NCBI GenBank assembly: GCA_046350455.1
Contig: JAXMAM010000014.1
Coordinates: 4,234-68,233 of the forward strand
DNA: 64,000 nt
Direction: 5' to 3'
From: CAZXGD01 sp046350455
Lineage (GTDB): Bacteria; Planctomycetota; Phycisphaerae; Phycisphaerales; SM1A02
Shown in pieces: positions 8,005-16,364 of this stretch. Every line of letters begins with the position of its first letter. Within the stretch, counting starts at the first letter, position 1. Made by a program: the position numbers and the translations under genes. A model generated the notes under the pieces. The model did no database searches and was not told the origin of the DNA. It saw only the letters and a list, made by a program, of their open reading frames with translations.

Positions 8005-8265
8005 ATGCCCAAGAACAAGTCCCACCGCGGCCTCCTCAAGCGCATCAAGCTCACCAAGAGCGGCAAGGTGCGCTTCAAGGCGCCCAATGGCCGTCACCTG
8101 AAGAGCAACAAGACAGGCGGCCAGGTGCAGAGCTACCGCAAGAGCCGCTACGCCCGCACCGGCGACCTGCGCTATCTGAAGAAGCTGCTCTCGCGCGGAC
8201 TGCGCTCCGAGGAGCAGGCTGTGGCAGACGAGAAGGCCCGCGAGACCGTGGCCGCCAAGAGCTGA
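8005..8265 (+). CDS. rpmI: 50S ribosomal protein L35
   Basis: Large-subunit protein L35, beginning MPKNKSHRGLLKRIKLTKSGKVRF, which matches the family start. It is 86 aa, about 20 longer than usual because of a C-terminal tail after LLSRGLRSEEQ. An AAGGAT ribosome-binding site is 11 nt before the ATG. It precedes rplT by 107 bp as in most bacteria, but infC, the usual first gene of this operon, is replaced upstream by the ECF pair. Confidence 0.95.
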   Translation: MPKNKSHRGLLKRIKLTKSGKVRFKAPNGRHLKSNKTGGQVQSYRKSRYARTGDLRYLKKLLSRGLRSEEQAVADEKARETVAAKS

Positions 8266-8372
8266 CAGCTACCGCCCACCAAGACGTTTCACACGATCAC
8301 CCCACTCGCCCGTCGGGCCCAAAGAGCCGCTGAAGCGGCCTCCGCCGAGCACAACACGCAGGAGTCTCCACT

Positions 8373-8753
8373 ATGCCACGCGCACGCAAGGGTGCAGCAC
8401 GAACGCAGGCCCGCCGCAAGCTTCTCCGCGAGGCCCGCGGCTACTTCGGCACCAAGAGCCGCCTGAAGCAGCAGGCCAAGGTGGCGCTGGTTCGCGCTGG
8501 CCGCAACATGTGGCGTCACCGCCGCCTGCGCCGTCGCAACTACCGTCAGCTGTGGATCACGCGCATCACGGCCGCCTGCCGCATGCGCGACTACAAGTAC
8601 AGCCTGCTGATCAACGGCCTCAGCCGCGCTGGCTGCCTGCTGAACCGCAAGATGCTCAGCGAGATCGCCATCCACGATCCAACCACGTTTGACACGCTGG
8701 TGGAGATGGCCCGCAAGCACCAGGCTGTTCCAGCAGTGGCTGGCAAGCGCTGA
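8373..8753 (+). CDS. rplT: 50S ribosomal protein L20
   Basis: L20 is an early 23S rRNA-binding assembly protein. The 126-aa sequence has the basic N-terminal helix (MPRARKGAARTQARRKLLREARGY) and the conserved RNYRQLWITRI and YSLLINGL..AGCLLNRKMLSEIA segments. AGGAG lies 8 nt before the ATG, a clear Shine-Dalgarno sequence. L20 often represses its own operon through an mRNA leader; I could not recognise a pseudoknot mimic in 8266-8372. It converges on csrA, with 49 bp between stop codons. Confidence 0.97.
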   Translation: MPRARKGAARTQARRKLLREARGYFGTKSRLKQQAKVALVRAGRNMWRHRRLRRRNYRQLWITRITAACRMRDYKYSLLINGLSRAGCLLNRKMLSEIAIHDPTTFDTLVEMARKHQAVPAVAGKR

Positions 8754-8802
8754 GCCAGGGCAAGGCAAAGGCGGAGCACCGCAACGCGGCGCGCAGCAAG
8801 CG

Positions 8803-9084
8803 CTAGGCGCTCACGCGGCCCGCGGCAATCGAATGAATCACAGCAGCCCGCCCTGCGGCCAGCGATGGCGCAGCCTTGGGCGGCAGTCCGAGCGCACCGC
8901 GCAGGCTTGCAGCCTGCGCGTTTTCCTGCCGGATGCTCTCGTAGACCTCCTTGCGGTGCACCGCCACACGCGGAGGCGCATTCACACCCAGGCGCACCTT
9001 GTCGCCGCGGATGTCCACCACCACGATCTCTACGTCGTCCCCGATCATGATGGCGTCGTCGCGATGGCGTGAGAGCACGAGCAT
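8803..9084 (-). CDS. csrA: carbon storage regulator CsrA
   Basis: A post-transcriptional regulator that binds GGA motifs in mRNA leaders. Residues 1-60 are the complete CsrA fold (MLVLSRHRDDAIMIGDDVEIVVVDIRGDKVRLGV..RVAVHRKEVYESIR), including the RNA-contacting N-terminal strand and the VAVHR segment. At 93 aa it carries an Ala-rich extension of about 30 residues. It lies 57 bp downstream of fliW on the same strand, so it is probably cotranscribed with its protein antagonist. The combination usually controls flagellin synthesis; no flagellar structural gene is in the window. Confidence 0.95.
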   Translation of the reverse strand: MLVLSRHRDDAIMIGDDVEIVVVDIRGDKVRLGVNAPPRVAVHRKEVYESIRQENAQAASLRGALGLPPKAAPSLAAGRAAVIHSIAAGRVSA

Positions 9085-9141
9085 GGTGTAGGCCTGGGGC
9101 TGAGGTGAGGTAGACGAGGGGCGGGTTCAGGCGCTCATGAC

Positions 9142-9588
9142 TCAGGCGCTCATGGAGACTGCAGCGCCAGGCATGCGCACCAGCTCATGGCGGGTGCTCC
9201 ACTGCCGGTCGCTCAGCACGATCTGGATGCCAGTGCGCGTGGCTGGATTGACCACCAGCGGTCCTTGGAGGTTGGCGGTGATGGCGCCGTCGCGGCGGTT
9301 GACGATGGCAAAGTAGGTGGCATCAGAGACATCCTCCAGGCCCAGGTCTGCCATCTCAGAGGCGCGGACAGGCACCTGGTAGTCCGGGCACCAGGCAGAG
9401 GGCTCTGTGACCACAAAGGCCAGGTCCGGGTCCTCCACGCTCTGCAGCCAGTAGAAGACGCCCCGGTCATCTGGCTGGAGGAGCACAAAGGTGCGGTAGC
9501 GGGCGAACCCCAGCAGGCCATGCGGAAAGACCAGCAGGCGGCTGGAGTCGATCTCAACTTCGCCAAAGCGTGTCGTGCGGACCTTCAT
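9142..9588 (-). CDS. fliW: flagellar assembly factor FliW (CsrA antagonist)
   Basis: FliW binds CsrA and flagellin, coupling flagellin mRNA translation to filament assembly. The 148-aa sequence has the family start VRTTRFGEVEIDSSRLLVFPHGLLGF, then FYWLQSVEDPDLAFVVTEP and ITANLQGPLVVNPATRTGIQIVL. It is full length. A GGAG lies about 8 nt before the ATG, so it has a leader. The divergent spacer to the glycosyltransferase gene (9589-9784) has no obvious structure. Confidence 0.93.
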   Translation of the reverse strand: MKVRTTRFGEVEIDSSRLLVFPHGLLGFARYRTFVLLQPDDRGVFYWLQSVEDPDLAFVVTEPSAWCPDYQVPVRASEMADLGLEDVSDATYFAIVNRRDGAITANLQGPLVVNPATRTGIQIVLSDRQWSTRHELVRMPGAAVSMSA

Positions 9589-9784
9589 GCGGAACTCCGT
9601 TCCTCATCTGGCAAGCGGCGGCTGGCTGGGTGCTGCCCTTCCAAGGGCCCAGCCAGCGGGTGCTGCAGGCGCTTCGGCCTGCGTGCAACCCTGTCTGGCT
9701 GGCAGCGTGCGCTGCCTGCGTTGGGGCATATCGGCGCAAGGCTGGCAAGCGCATGAGCGGCGGCCGTGGGAAGATGCGCACGCC

Positions 9785-12106
9785 ATGGGCGCATCCTTCA
9801 GCAGCAGGCAGGCCATCTCCTGGGGAGTCCTGGGGGTGGTGGCTGTAGCAGGCGCATGCGCGCTGGGTGGGTCTGTCCAGCCAGCGCTTGCGTGGGTCTG
9901 GCCCGGCGGACTGGCGCTGGCGTGGATGGCGGCAGCGTGGGGCGTGGGGAGCCTGGTTGCGCCAGCGCTGCTGGGGGTGCGAGGGACGCGCGCAGCACCG
10001 GGGATGAACGCGGCGCGGGGGACGCTCGCGGCACCGGGGACGATCGCAGCGCCGGGGACGCTCGCGGCGCGAGTGCCCTGCTCTGTGCAGCTGGCGGTGG
10101 GTGTGGCAGCTGGGTTGGCGGCTGACAGCCTGCTGGCCACTGTGGGCGCGTTCAGCCGGGACCGGCCGTGGATGGGCAGCGTGGTGCTCGCAGCTGGTCT
10201 GGCGTGCGGCGCGGTGGCGTGGTGGCGGGCGCGTGCGGCGGAGCAACCGGCGGGGCGTGCAGCGGAGCGCGCGGCGGCGCACGCGGCGGAGCGCGCCACG
10301 GGCAGTGACGATGTGTTCGCCATGCTGTGGCCGTGGGTGGCGCTGCCAGCGCTGTGTGCCGTGGCGCTGGCGGCAGCAGTGCCGCCTGGGCTGATGTGGA
10401 GCACTGAGTTTGGCGGGTACGACGCGCTGAGCTACCACTTGGAGGTGCCGCGCGAATGGCTGGCACAGGGCGTTGCTGGTCCCCTGCCGCACAACGTGTA
10501 TGCGGCGTTCCCTGGATTTATGGAGAGCGCCACGCTGCACCTGATGTCGTTCGGCCCTGCGGATGATCCGCGCTGGGCGGGCGTAGCAGCGCAGATGCTG
10601 CATGCGCTGCTCACGCTGGCCACAGCGTGGGTGACCGGCAGCGCTGCCAGCGCGTGCATGGCGCGGTGTGGGTATGGAGGCGTGGCGCGCGCCGCAGCGC
10701 AGGCAGGCGCGTGGGCGTTTGTGCTGGGCGTGCCGTGGACGCTGGTGGTGGGCACGCTGGCGTACAACGAAATGGGCATGATGCTGTGCCTGGCTGGCGC
10801 CATGTGGGTGGCGGTGGCGCAGCCAGCGGGCAAGTCGGGGTGGCGGCGATGGGCGTGCATGGGTCTGCTGCTGGGTGCCGGCCTGGGGTGCAAGCTCACC
10901 GCAGCGGGGATGGTGGTGGCGCCCGTGCTGACATGGTGGGCGTGGTGGGCGTGCGGGGAAGTGCAGGCGGGCGGCGTGGGCGGCGCGGGAGGCGTGCGCG
11001 GCGCGCGCGTGGGCCGCGGGGTGGCGGCTGTGGCGGTGGCAGCTGCAGTCGCGGCTGCAGTGCTGGCGCCATGGGCTGTGCGGAACAGCGTGGCCACAGG
11101 CAGTCCAGTGTTCCCCTTTGCAAGCAGCGTGTTCGGACATGGCTGGTGGGAGCCCGGGCAGATCGCGCGGTTTGCTGCGGGGCACAGCGCTCCCCCGGAG
11201 GCCAGCAGCGTGGCAGCACGGTTGCACGCGCTGTGGGACGAGGGGGTGTGGTATGGCATGGGCGCAGCGTCGGCAGATGGGGCGTCGATCCTGCCGCAGT
11301 GGAACGTGGCGTGGTGGATCGCAGCCGGGGCGGGTGGACTGCTGCTGGCGCGCGGCCGCGGTGGACGGCGGATCGCTAGCGCAGCCGGCGTGCTGCTCCT
11401 GGTGCAGGTGGTGTTCTGGTTGAGCGCCACGCATCTGAAAAGCCGGTTCCTGCTCCCATGCGCCGTTCCCATGGGCGTGCTGGTGGGCTGCGCCATCGGG
11501 CAGGCGGTGCAGCGTGTGCTGGAACAGGCGGTGGAGGTGGGCGGGATGGCGCAACTGCGTGGGCTGCCGCGCTTCGTGCTGTCCATGTCTGTGCTGGGGA
11601 TGATTGCCTGGTGCGCTGGCTCTGCGCGCTTTGTGTGGGTGGATGAGCGCAGCCGCGTGGTCCTGTCCGCGCTGGCGGAGGCTGGCTGGGACCAGGGGAT
11701 GGTGGGTGGCGGAAGCAAGGCTGCCGCGGACCAGCTGCTGGCCGACAAGCAGCCCGTTCCATTGGCGTGGGCCATGAACTGGCTGTTGCCTGCGGACGCC
11801 AAGGTGGCCAGCGAGGGTGAGGCCGCAGTCTTCTGGTGTGCGCGCGTGCCGGACTACGGCACCGTGTGGGACGGTGGCCCGCTGGCGCGCGCACTGCGAG
11901 CGCACCCAGGCGACGCCGCCAGTGTGATTGCTGCGCTGCGCGCGCAGGGCTTCACGCATCTGGCCATCCTGGACGGCATGCTAGAGCGTTGGCAGACCGC
12001 TGGCTGGCTCGATCCGGCGCTCACCCCTGACGCGGTGCGCGCGGTCACCTCGCAGCTGCGGCCCGTGCTCCCCCTCGCTGGCGGCGGCACGCTCTACTCA
12101 CTCTAA
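9785..12106 (+). CDS. multi-membrane-span GT-C-type glycosyltransferase (putative)
   Basis: A 773-aa integral membrane protein with about 10-12 hydrophobic segments. An extracytoplasmic loop after the third or fourth carries EFGGYDALSYHLEVPREWL..NVYAAFPGFMESATLHL, like the acidic-loop region of GT39/ArnT/PMT-type polyprenyl-phosphate sugar transferases. This supports a lipid-linked sugar donor, but donor and acceptor are unknown. The ATG at 9785 is chosen because the sequence before it is not hydrophobic or conserved. The protein contains three low-complexity inserts: five 6-residue GTxAAP repeats at about 67-96, an RAAE-rich stretch at about 150-172 and a GGVGGAGGVRGARVG stretch near 400. 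Its TAA stop forms the start of repeat cassette B. Confidence 0.65.
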   Translation: MGASFSSRQAISWGVLGVVAVAGACALGGSVQPALAWVWPGGLALAWMAAAWGVGSLVAPALLGVRGTRAAPGMNAARGTLAAPGTIAAPGTLAARVPCSVQLAVGVAAGLAADSLLATVGAFSRDRPWMGSVVLAAGLACGAVAWWRARAAEQPAGRAAERAAAHAAERATGSDDVFAMLWPWVALPALCAVALAAAVPPGLMWSTEFGGYDALSYHLEVPREWLAQGVAGPLPHNVYAAFPGFMESATLHLMSFGPADDPRWAGVAAQMLHALLTLATAWVTGSAASACMARCGYGGVARAAAQAGAWAFVLGVPWTLVVGTLAYNEMGMMLCLAGAMWVAVAQPAGKSGWRRWACMGLLLGAGLGCKLTAAGMVVAPVLTWWAWWACGEVQAGGVGGAGGVRGARVGRGVAAVAVAAAVAAAVLAPWAVRNSVATGSPVFPFASSVFGHGWWEPGQIARFAAGHSAPPEASSVAARLHALWDEGVWYGMGAASADGASILPQWNVAWWIAAGAGGLLLARGRGGRRIASAAGVLLLVQVVFWLSATHLKSRFLLPCAVPMGVLVGCAIGQAVQRVLEQAVEVGGMAQLRGLPRFVLSMSVLGMIAWCAGSARFVWVDERSRVVLSALAEAGWDQGMVGGGSKAAADQLLADKQPVPLAWAMNWLLPADAKVASEGEAAVFWCARVPDYGTVWDGGPLARALRAHPGDAASVIAALRAQGFTHLAILDGMLERWQTAGWLDPALTPDAVRAVTSQLRPVLPLAGGGTLYSL
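9983..10072 (+). repeat. in-frame 18-bp minisatellite inside the GT-C gene
   Basis: Five tandem 18-bp units encode GTRAAP, GMNAAR, GTLAAP, GTIAAP and GTLAAR. The unit length keeps the frame. It lies in a loop between hydrophobic segments, where expansion should be tolerated. Confidence 0.8.
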
Positions 12107-12390
12107 ATTGGTGCCAGGCACGGGTGTCCCGGGTTTCTGCAGCCATCCACTGGTGGCGCCGAGGTGCGGCGGCTGAAGGTGTGGTGCGGAGTGTTGCGGC
12201 GCGAGACGGTGCGAGACAGCGCGACGTGTTGCGCGCCGGCGCCGGGCAGTGCGCGGCATTGCGCGGTGGTTCGCGGCGGCGCGTGCGTATGGACCTACGA
12301 GTGGTGCGCCGTGTGCCATGAGCCGTGTGCCGTGCGCCGTGTGCCGTGCCCCGTGCGCGGCTTGCAGTGAGTGACGCACATCCAGCGTTC

Positions 12391-12580
12391 GCAGCGGCCG
12401 CAGCGCGGGGCCGGGGGGCGCGGCGTAGCGGCGTTGAGCGGAGCGAGGCAGGCTGTGTGCGCACCCCGGTTCGCGGGCCGCTCCACCTGCGGAGCGATCG
12501 CGAAGCCGAGGCGAGGCGGAACCTGGTGGAGCCGAGCCGTCCGCGGCCGCGCCCCCCGGACCGCGCGGAGGCCGCGACAC
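12391..12580. repeat. core repeat of about 190 bp, copy 2
   Basis: From GCAGCGGCCGCAGCGCGG to GGCCGCGACAC. It is the copy closest to copy 3, sharing GGCGTAGCGGCGTTGAGCGG and AGGCAGGCTGTGTGCGC with it exactly. Confidence 0.82.
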
Positions 12581-12680
12581 GTGAGGCGTGCGGACTGGCG
12601 CCCGATCCCGCCCGCGACACGCGGGACCTGCGTATTGGCGCGCGGTCCCGCCCCCGACACGTGGGGCGCGCGGACTGACG
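12573..12680. repeat. 40-bp tandem repeat, about 2.7 copies
   Basis: Units begin CGCGACACGTG (12573), CGCGACACGCG (12613) and CCCGACACGTG (12653), each continuing GGxxxTGCGGACTGGCGCxCG with variation. The unit overlaps the end of the core repeat. Copy 1 of the core has only one such unit. Confidence 0.78.
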
Positions 12681-12745
12681 CGAGCGCAGAAAGTAGGGAC
12701 ACCCGTGCCAGGCACCAATTTCCGACTACAATTGCGGGACTCAGC

Positions 12746-15361
12746 ATGTCCGCGTCCCCAGAACAGCCCGCGCCGGCCGACCGCCTGGTCAACATCGAGA
12801 TCGAACGGGAGCTGCACGACAGCTACCTGACGTACGCGATGAGCACCATCATGGACCGCGCACTCCCCGATGTGCGCGACGGCCTGAAGCCCAGCCAGCG
12901 CCGCATCCTGGTGGCGATGCACGACCTGAACCTGACGCCCGGCCGCAAGCACATCAAGTGCGCCAAGATCTGCGGCGACACCAGCGGCAACTACCACCCG
13001 CACGGTGAAAGCGTCATCTACCCCACGCTGGTCAACCTGGGCCAGGCGTGGAAGACCCGCGCCCTGCTGGTGGACAAGCAGGGCAACTTCGGCAGCATCG
13101 AAGGCGACCCCCCCGCCGCCATGCGTTACACCGAAGCGCGCATGACCGCCGCAGCCGTGGCGCTGCTGGAGGACATTGACAAGGAGACGGTCGACTTCAA
13201 ACCCAACTACGACGACCGCCTGAAGGAACCGCTGGTCCTGCCAGCGCGCTTCCCCAACCTGCTGGTGAACGGCAGCAGCGGCATCGCGGTGGGCATGTCC
13301 AGCAGCATGCCGCCCCACAACGTGGGCGAAATCTGCGACGCCATCGTGGCGGTCATTGACGATCCCGCCATCGGCCTGGAAGACCTGATGAAGCGCGTGC
13401 CCGGCCCAGACTTCCCAACCGGCGGCAAGATCGTGGGCCGCCGCGGCATCGTGGAGGCCTACGCCACCGGCCGCGGCAAGCTGACCATCCGCGGCAAGGT
13501 GCATCTGGAGAAGGACGGCGGCCGCGACGCCATCGTCATTGACCAGATCCCCTACCAGGTGGTGCAGAGCTCGCTCATCGAGAAGATCGTGGACGCCAGC
13601 CGCGCGGACCGCATCCCGGACATCGCGGACGTCAAGAACCACTCGGGCCGCGACGCGCAGACGCGCATCGTGGTGGTGCTGAAGAAGGGCGCAGACCCGG
13701 TGGTAGTGGAGAAGCAGCTCTACGAATTCACGCCGCTGCAGGACACCTTCAGCATCATCAACATCGCGCTGGTGAACGGCCAGCCGCGCACGCTGCCGCT
13801 GCGCAACCTGATTGATCTGTACATCGAGCACCGCAAGGACGTCATCCGCCGGCGCACCTCCTTCCTGCTCCGCCAGGCCAAGCAGCAGGCGCACAAGCTG
13901 GAAGGCCTCATCTACGCGGTCTGCGACATTGACGAGGTGATCCGCATCATCCGCGCCTCGCGCTCGCGCGAGGAGGCCATCGAGGCCCTGATGGAGCGCG
14001 CGTTCCGCATCGCGCGCGACCACAAGCACGCGCCGCTGATCCCAGAGGCGGTCATCCGCCGCACCGAGCCAGACGGCGCGCGTCTCACGCGCGTGCAGGC
14101 CGAAGCCATCGGCGCCATGCGCCTCATCCAGCTGGTGGGCCTGGAGATCGAGAAGCTGGCCTCCGAACTGGCCAAGCTGGTGGAGGACATCGAGGGCCTG
14201 GAGGCCATCCTGGCCAGCGACCGCCTGGTGCTGGACATCGTCCGCGAGGACACGCTGGAGCTGAAGGAGAAGTTCGCCGACCCGCGCCGCACCGAGATCG
14301 AGGGCGCCGAGGCCGAGGACTTTGAGATGGCCGACCTCATCCCAGAGCATGAGGTGGTGGTCACCGTGAGCAAGCGCGGCTACGTGAAGCGCCTGCCGGT
14401 GGACACCTACCGCGTGCAGGGCCGCGGCGGCAAGGGCATCATCGGTGCGCGCGCGGCCGCCAGCGGCAGCGACGACGAGACAGACTTCGTGGAGCACGTC
14501 TTTGTGAGCAGCAGCCACGACGACCTGATGTGCTTCACCAACACGGGCCGCGTCTTCAAGATCAAGGCGTGGCAGATCCCAGAGGCAGCTCGCACGGCCA
14601 AGGGCCGGGCCATCCAGAATGTGCTGGAACTGCGCCAGAACGAGCGCATCTGCGCCTGGCGCCCGGTCCCCCGCTTTGAGGAGCGCGAGGACTTCCTGTT
14701 CTTCCTCACCGCCAAGGGCCGCGTGAAGCGCACCGCCCTGCAGGAGTACCGCAACGTCAACCGCGGCGGCATCATCGCGCTGGGGCTGAACGACGGCGAC
14801 GACCTGGTGGACGTGCTGATCACCGGCGGCACAGACCATGTGCTGCTGGCCACGGCTGGCGGCATGAGCATCCGCTTTGACGAGAACGACGCCCGCGTGA
14901 TGGGCCGCAGCGCTGCTGGCGTGAACGGCATTGACCTGGCCGACGGCGACGAAGTGGTGGGCGGCGTGGTCTGCGACGACGCTGCAGACCTGCTGACCGT
15001 CTGCGAAGGCGGCTACGGCAAGCGCACACCCATGCGCGAGTACCTGGTGCAGCAGGAAGACGGCAGCACCCGCGCGCAGAGCCGCGGCGGCAAGGGCCGC
15101 ATTGACATCCGCACCAGCGACCGCAACGGCCGCGTGGTGGGCGTGCGCAGCGTGCGCGAGCAGGACACGCTCCTGCTCTCCACCAAGGCGGGCATGATGG
15201 TGCGCATCAGCGCAGCGCACATCCGCCAGGTGGGCCGAGCCACGCAAGGCGTGCGCCTGGTGAGCTTGTCTGGTGGCGACCAGGTGGCCGGCGTGGCCAA
15301 GGTGGTGGCTGGTGACGAGCAGTCTGGCGAGGCCGTGGACGCCCCGCCACCCACAGAGTGA
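12746..15361 (+). CDS. gyrA: DNA gyrase subunit A
   Basis: Catalytic breakage-reunion subunit of gyrase, 871 aa. The topoisomerase IV domain is complete with catalytic Tyr128 (AAMRYTEARM). The C-terminal beta-pinwheel has the gyrase box as QGRGGKGI near residue 560, and a second GGKG motif (QSRGGKGRIDI) later, so GyrA rather than ParC is likely. In the quinolone region HPHGESVIYPTLV the Ser equivalent to E. coli Ser83 is Ser89, but the position equivalent to Asp87 is Pro93. A TACAAT box is at 12727-12732, 13 nt before the ATG. The stop codon directly abuts the convergent STAS gene, with no base between. Confidence 0.95.
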   Translation: MSASPEQPAPADRLVNIEIERELHDSYLTYAMSTIMDRALPDVRDGLKPSQRRILVAMHDLNLTPGRKHIKCAKICGDTSGNYHPHGESVIYPTLVNLGQAWKTRALLVDKQGNFGSIEGDPPAAMRYTEARMTAAAVALLEDIDKETVDFKPNYDDRLKEPLVLPARFPNLLVNGSSGIAVGMSSSMPPHNVGEICDAIVAVIDDPAIGLEDLMKRVPGPDFPTGGKIVGRRGIVEAYATGRGKLTIRGKVHLEKDGGRDAIVIDQIPYQVVQSSLIEKIVDASRADRIPDIADVKNHSGRDAQTRIVVVLKKGADPVVVEKQLYEFTPLQDTFSIINIALVNGQPRTLPLRNLIDLYIEHRKDVIRRRTSFLLRQAKQQAHKLEGLIYAVCDIDEVIRIIRASRSREEAIEALMERAFRIARDHKHAPLIPEAVIRRTEPDGARLTRVQAEAIGAMRLIQLVGLEIEKLASELAKLVEDIEGLEAILASDRLVLDIVREDTLELKEKFADPRRTEIEGAEAEDFEMADLIPEHEVVVTVSKRGYVKRLPVDTYRVQGRGGKGIIGARAAASGSDDETDFVEHVFVSSSHDDLMCFTNTGRVFKIKAWQIPEAARTAKGRAIQNVLELRQNERICAWRPVPRFEEREDFLFFLTAKGRVKRTALQEYRNVNRGGIIALGLNDGDDLVDVLITGGTDHVLLATAGGMSIRFDENDARVMGRSAAGVNGIDLADGDEVVGGVVCDDAADLLTVCEGGYGKRTPMREYLVQQEDGSTRAQSRGGKGRIDIRTSDRNGRVVGVRSVREQDTLLLSTKAGMMVRISAAHIRQVGRATQGVRLVSLSGGDQVAGVAKVVAGDEQSGEAVDAPPPTE

Positions 15362-15727
15362 TTAGCCGCCGCGCGCAACCTGCACAGCAGCCAGCGCGGT
15401 GGTGACGTCTTCGCTGAAGTCAAAGAGGCGGTCCAGGTCTGTGGCCAGCAGCACGCCCCAGATGCGGTCGCTCACGCTGCACATGCGCAGCTGGGACCCG
15501 CGCTGCAAAGCCGCCTTGCGGAGCCGCAGCAGCTGGGCGATGTTGGACGAGTTCAGGAAGTGCAGCTGCCGCATGTTGAGCACCACGTCCGGGGCCTTCC
15601 CCTCCTTGCGCTCTCCATCCTTGTGCTCAGTCAGGCGGCGCGTCAGCGTGCCCATGTCGTCGCTGAAGGAGGGGTCGTCCTGCAGTTCTGCAATGAGGAT
15701 GTGCTCCGACCACTCGTTGACCGACAC
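15362..15727 (-). CDS. STAS-domain protein (anti-sigma factor antagonist type)
   Basis: A 121-aa single-domain STAS protein. The fold is recognisable from the strand PDVVLNMRQLHFLNSSNIAQLLRLRKAALQRGSQLRMCSV, with SS at the position where SpoIIAA-type antagonists are phosphorylated, so partner switching with a serine kinase and PP2C phosphatase is plausible. The start is the GTG at 15727: a perfect AGGAGG is 5 nt upstream, and a TATGCT box is at 15779-15774, giving a leader of about 40 nt. This is the best Shine-Dalgarno sequence in the window. Its cognate kinase is not here; a SpoIIE phosphatase is at 48740. Confidence 0.82.
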   Translation of the reverse strand: MSVNEWSEHILIAELQDDPSFSDDMGTLTRRLTEHKDGERKEGKAPDVVLNMRQLHFLNSSNIAQLLRLRKAALQRGSQLRMCSVSDRIWGVLLATDLDRLFDFSEDVTTALAAVQVARGG

Positions 15728-15809
15728 GGGAACCTCCTGGGGCTGGCGGGTTGCCATCCACCAGCGCGACCGAGCATAGCACGGCTCCGGGTACGCTTGT
15801 GCCCTCGCC

Positions 15810-16301
15810 GTGCGACGCCTCCGCCGCAATCCCATGCATCCGCGCATTGAGCTCATCCCGCTCATTGACGTGATGACCTTCCTGCTGACGTACTTCATCT
15901 ACGCCACGGCAACACTGATGCGCGTGGACCTGGTGCCCATGCAGCTGCGCACCTTCAGCAGCGGCGTGAGCGCCACGCCAGCGCCGGCTGTCACGGTGAG
16001 CATGGATCTGGAGGGCCGAACCTTCATTGATCGCGAGCCAGTGGCCATGACTGATCTGGCTGCACGGGTGAAGGCGAAGGTGGACAAGGACAGGAAGACT
16101 GTGGTGTATCTGGCCATTGCCGATGGCCAAGGCAAGGTGGACCGCGCACCCATGCTGCAGGACCTGTGGGACCGGCTGCGCGGGCTGGGCATTCAAGTCA
16201 ATCTGGTGGGCCGTCCGGGCGTCACCAAGCCCATCGCGCCCCGCTCCAGTGGCGCTGCCGCCCCCCCACCCAACGCTGCGCCACCAGCGCCCGCTCCGTA
16301 A
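15810..16301 (+). CDS. ExbD/TolR-family biopolymer transport protein
   Basis: A proton-channel accessory protein that energises TonB- or Tol-type systems. The 163-aa sequence has a short basic N-terminus, a single membrane helix starting at the conserved IELIPLIDVMTFLLTYFIY (the Asp of PLID is the proton-coupling residue) and a periplasmic domain with RAPMLQDLWDRLRGLG. A Pro/Ala tail ends it. GTG at 15810 keeps the basic residues before the helix; ATG at 15834 is the alternative. TACGCT lies 12 nt before the GTG. It precedes the TonB-like gene by 63 bp. No ExbB/TolQ partner is in the window. Confidence 0.8.
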   Translation: MRRLRRNPMHPRIELIPLIDVMTFLLTYFIYATATLMRVDLVPMQLRTFSSGVSATPAPAVTVSMDLEGRTFIDREPVAMTDLAARVKAKVDKDRKTVVYLAIADGQGKVDRAPMLQDLWDRLRGLGIQVNLVGRPGVTKPIAPRSSGAAAPPPNAAPPAPAP

Positions 16302-16364
16302 CCAGCGCCAGTTCGGCCACTGGCGCCTGGCAGCTGCAGCGTTCCTTCGCCCTAGAATGAAGGC

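Larger units (their letters stand above)
12104..12722. repeat. repeat-bracketed non-coding cassette B
   Basis: This gene-free stretch is bounded by single 34-bp units in perfect inverted orientation: 12104-12137, starting on the TAA of the GT-C gene, and 12689-12722, ending 4 bp before a TACAAT box for gyrA. Between them lie about 250 bp of GC-rich sequence with short echoes such as GTGCGAGACAGCGCGACG and GCCGTGTGCCGTGCGCCGTG, then core copy 2 and a 40-bp tandem array. No protein gene is apparent in either strand. Confidence 0.8.

Noticed and set aside
8754..8802. Bidirectional terminator between rplT and csrA
   Set aside because: The AAGCGCT/AGCGCTT match lies too far apart and includes coding ends; no stable compact hairpin.
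12430..12500. tRNA-like T-loop (GGTTCG) in the core repeat
   Set aside because: The flanking bases do not form a 5-bp T stem, and no acceptor or anticodon arm can be drawn around it.
12098..15247. 1049-aa minus-strand frame
   Set aside because: Antisense of gyrA with no recognisable domain.
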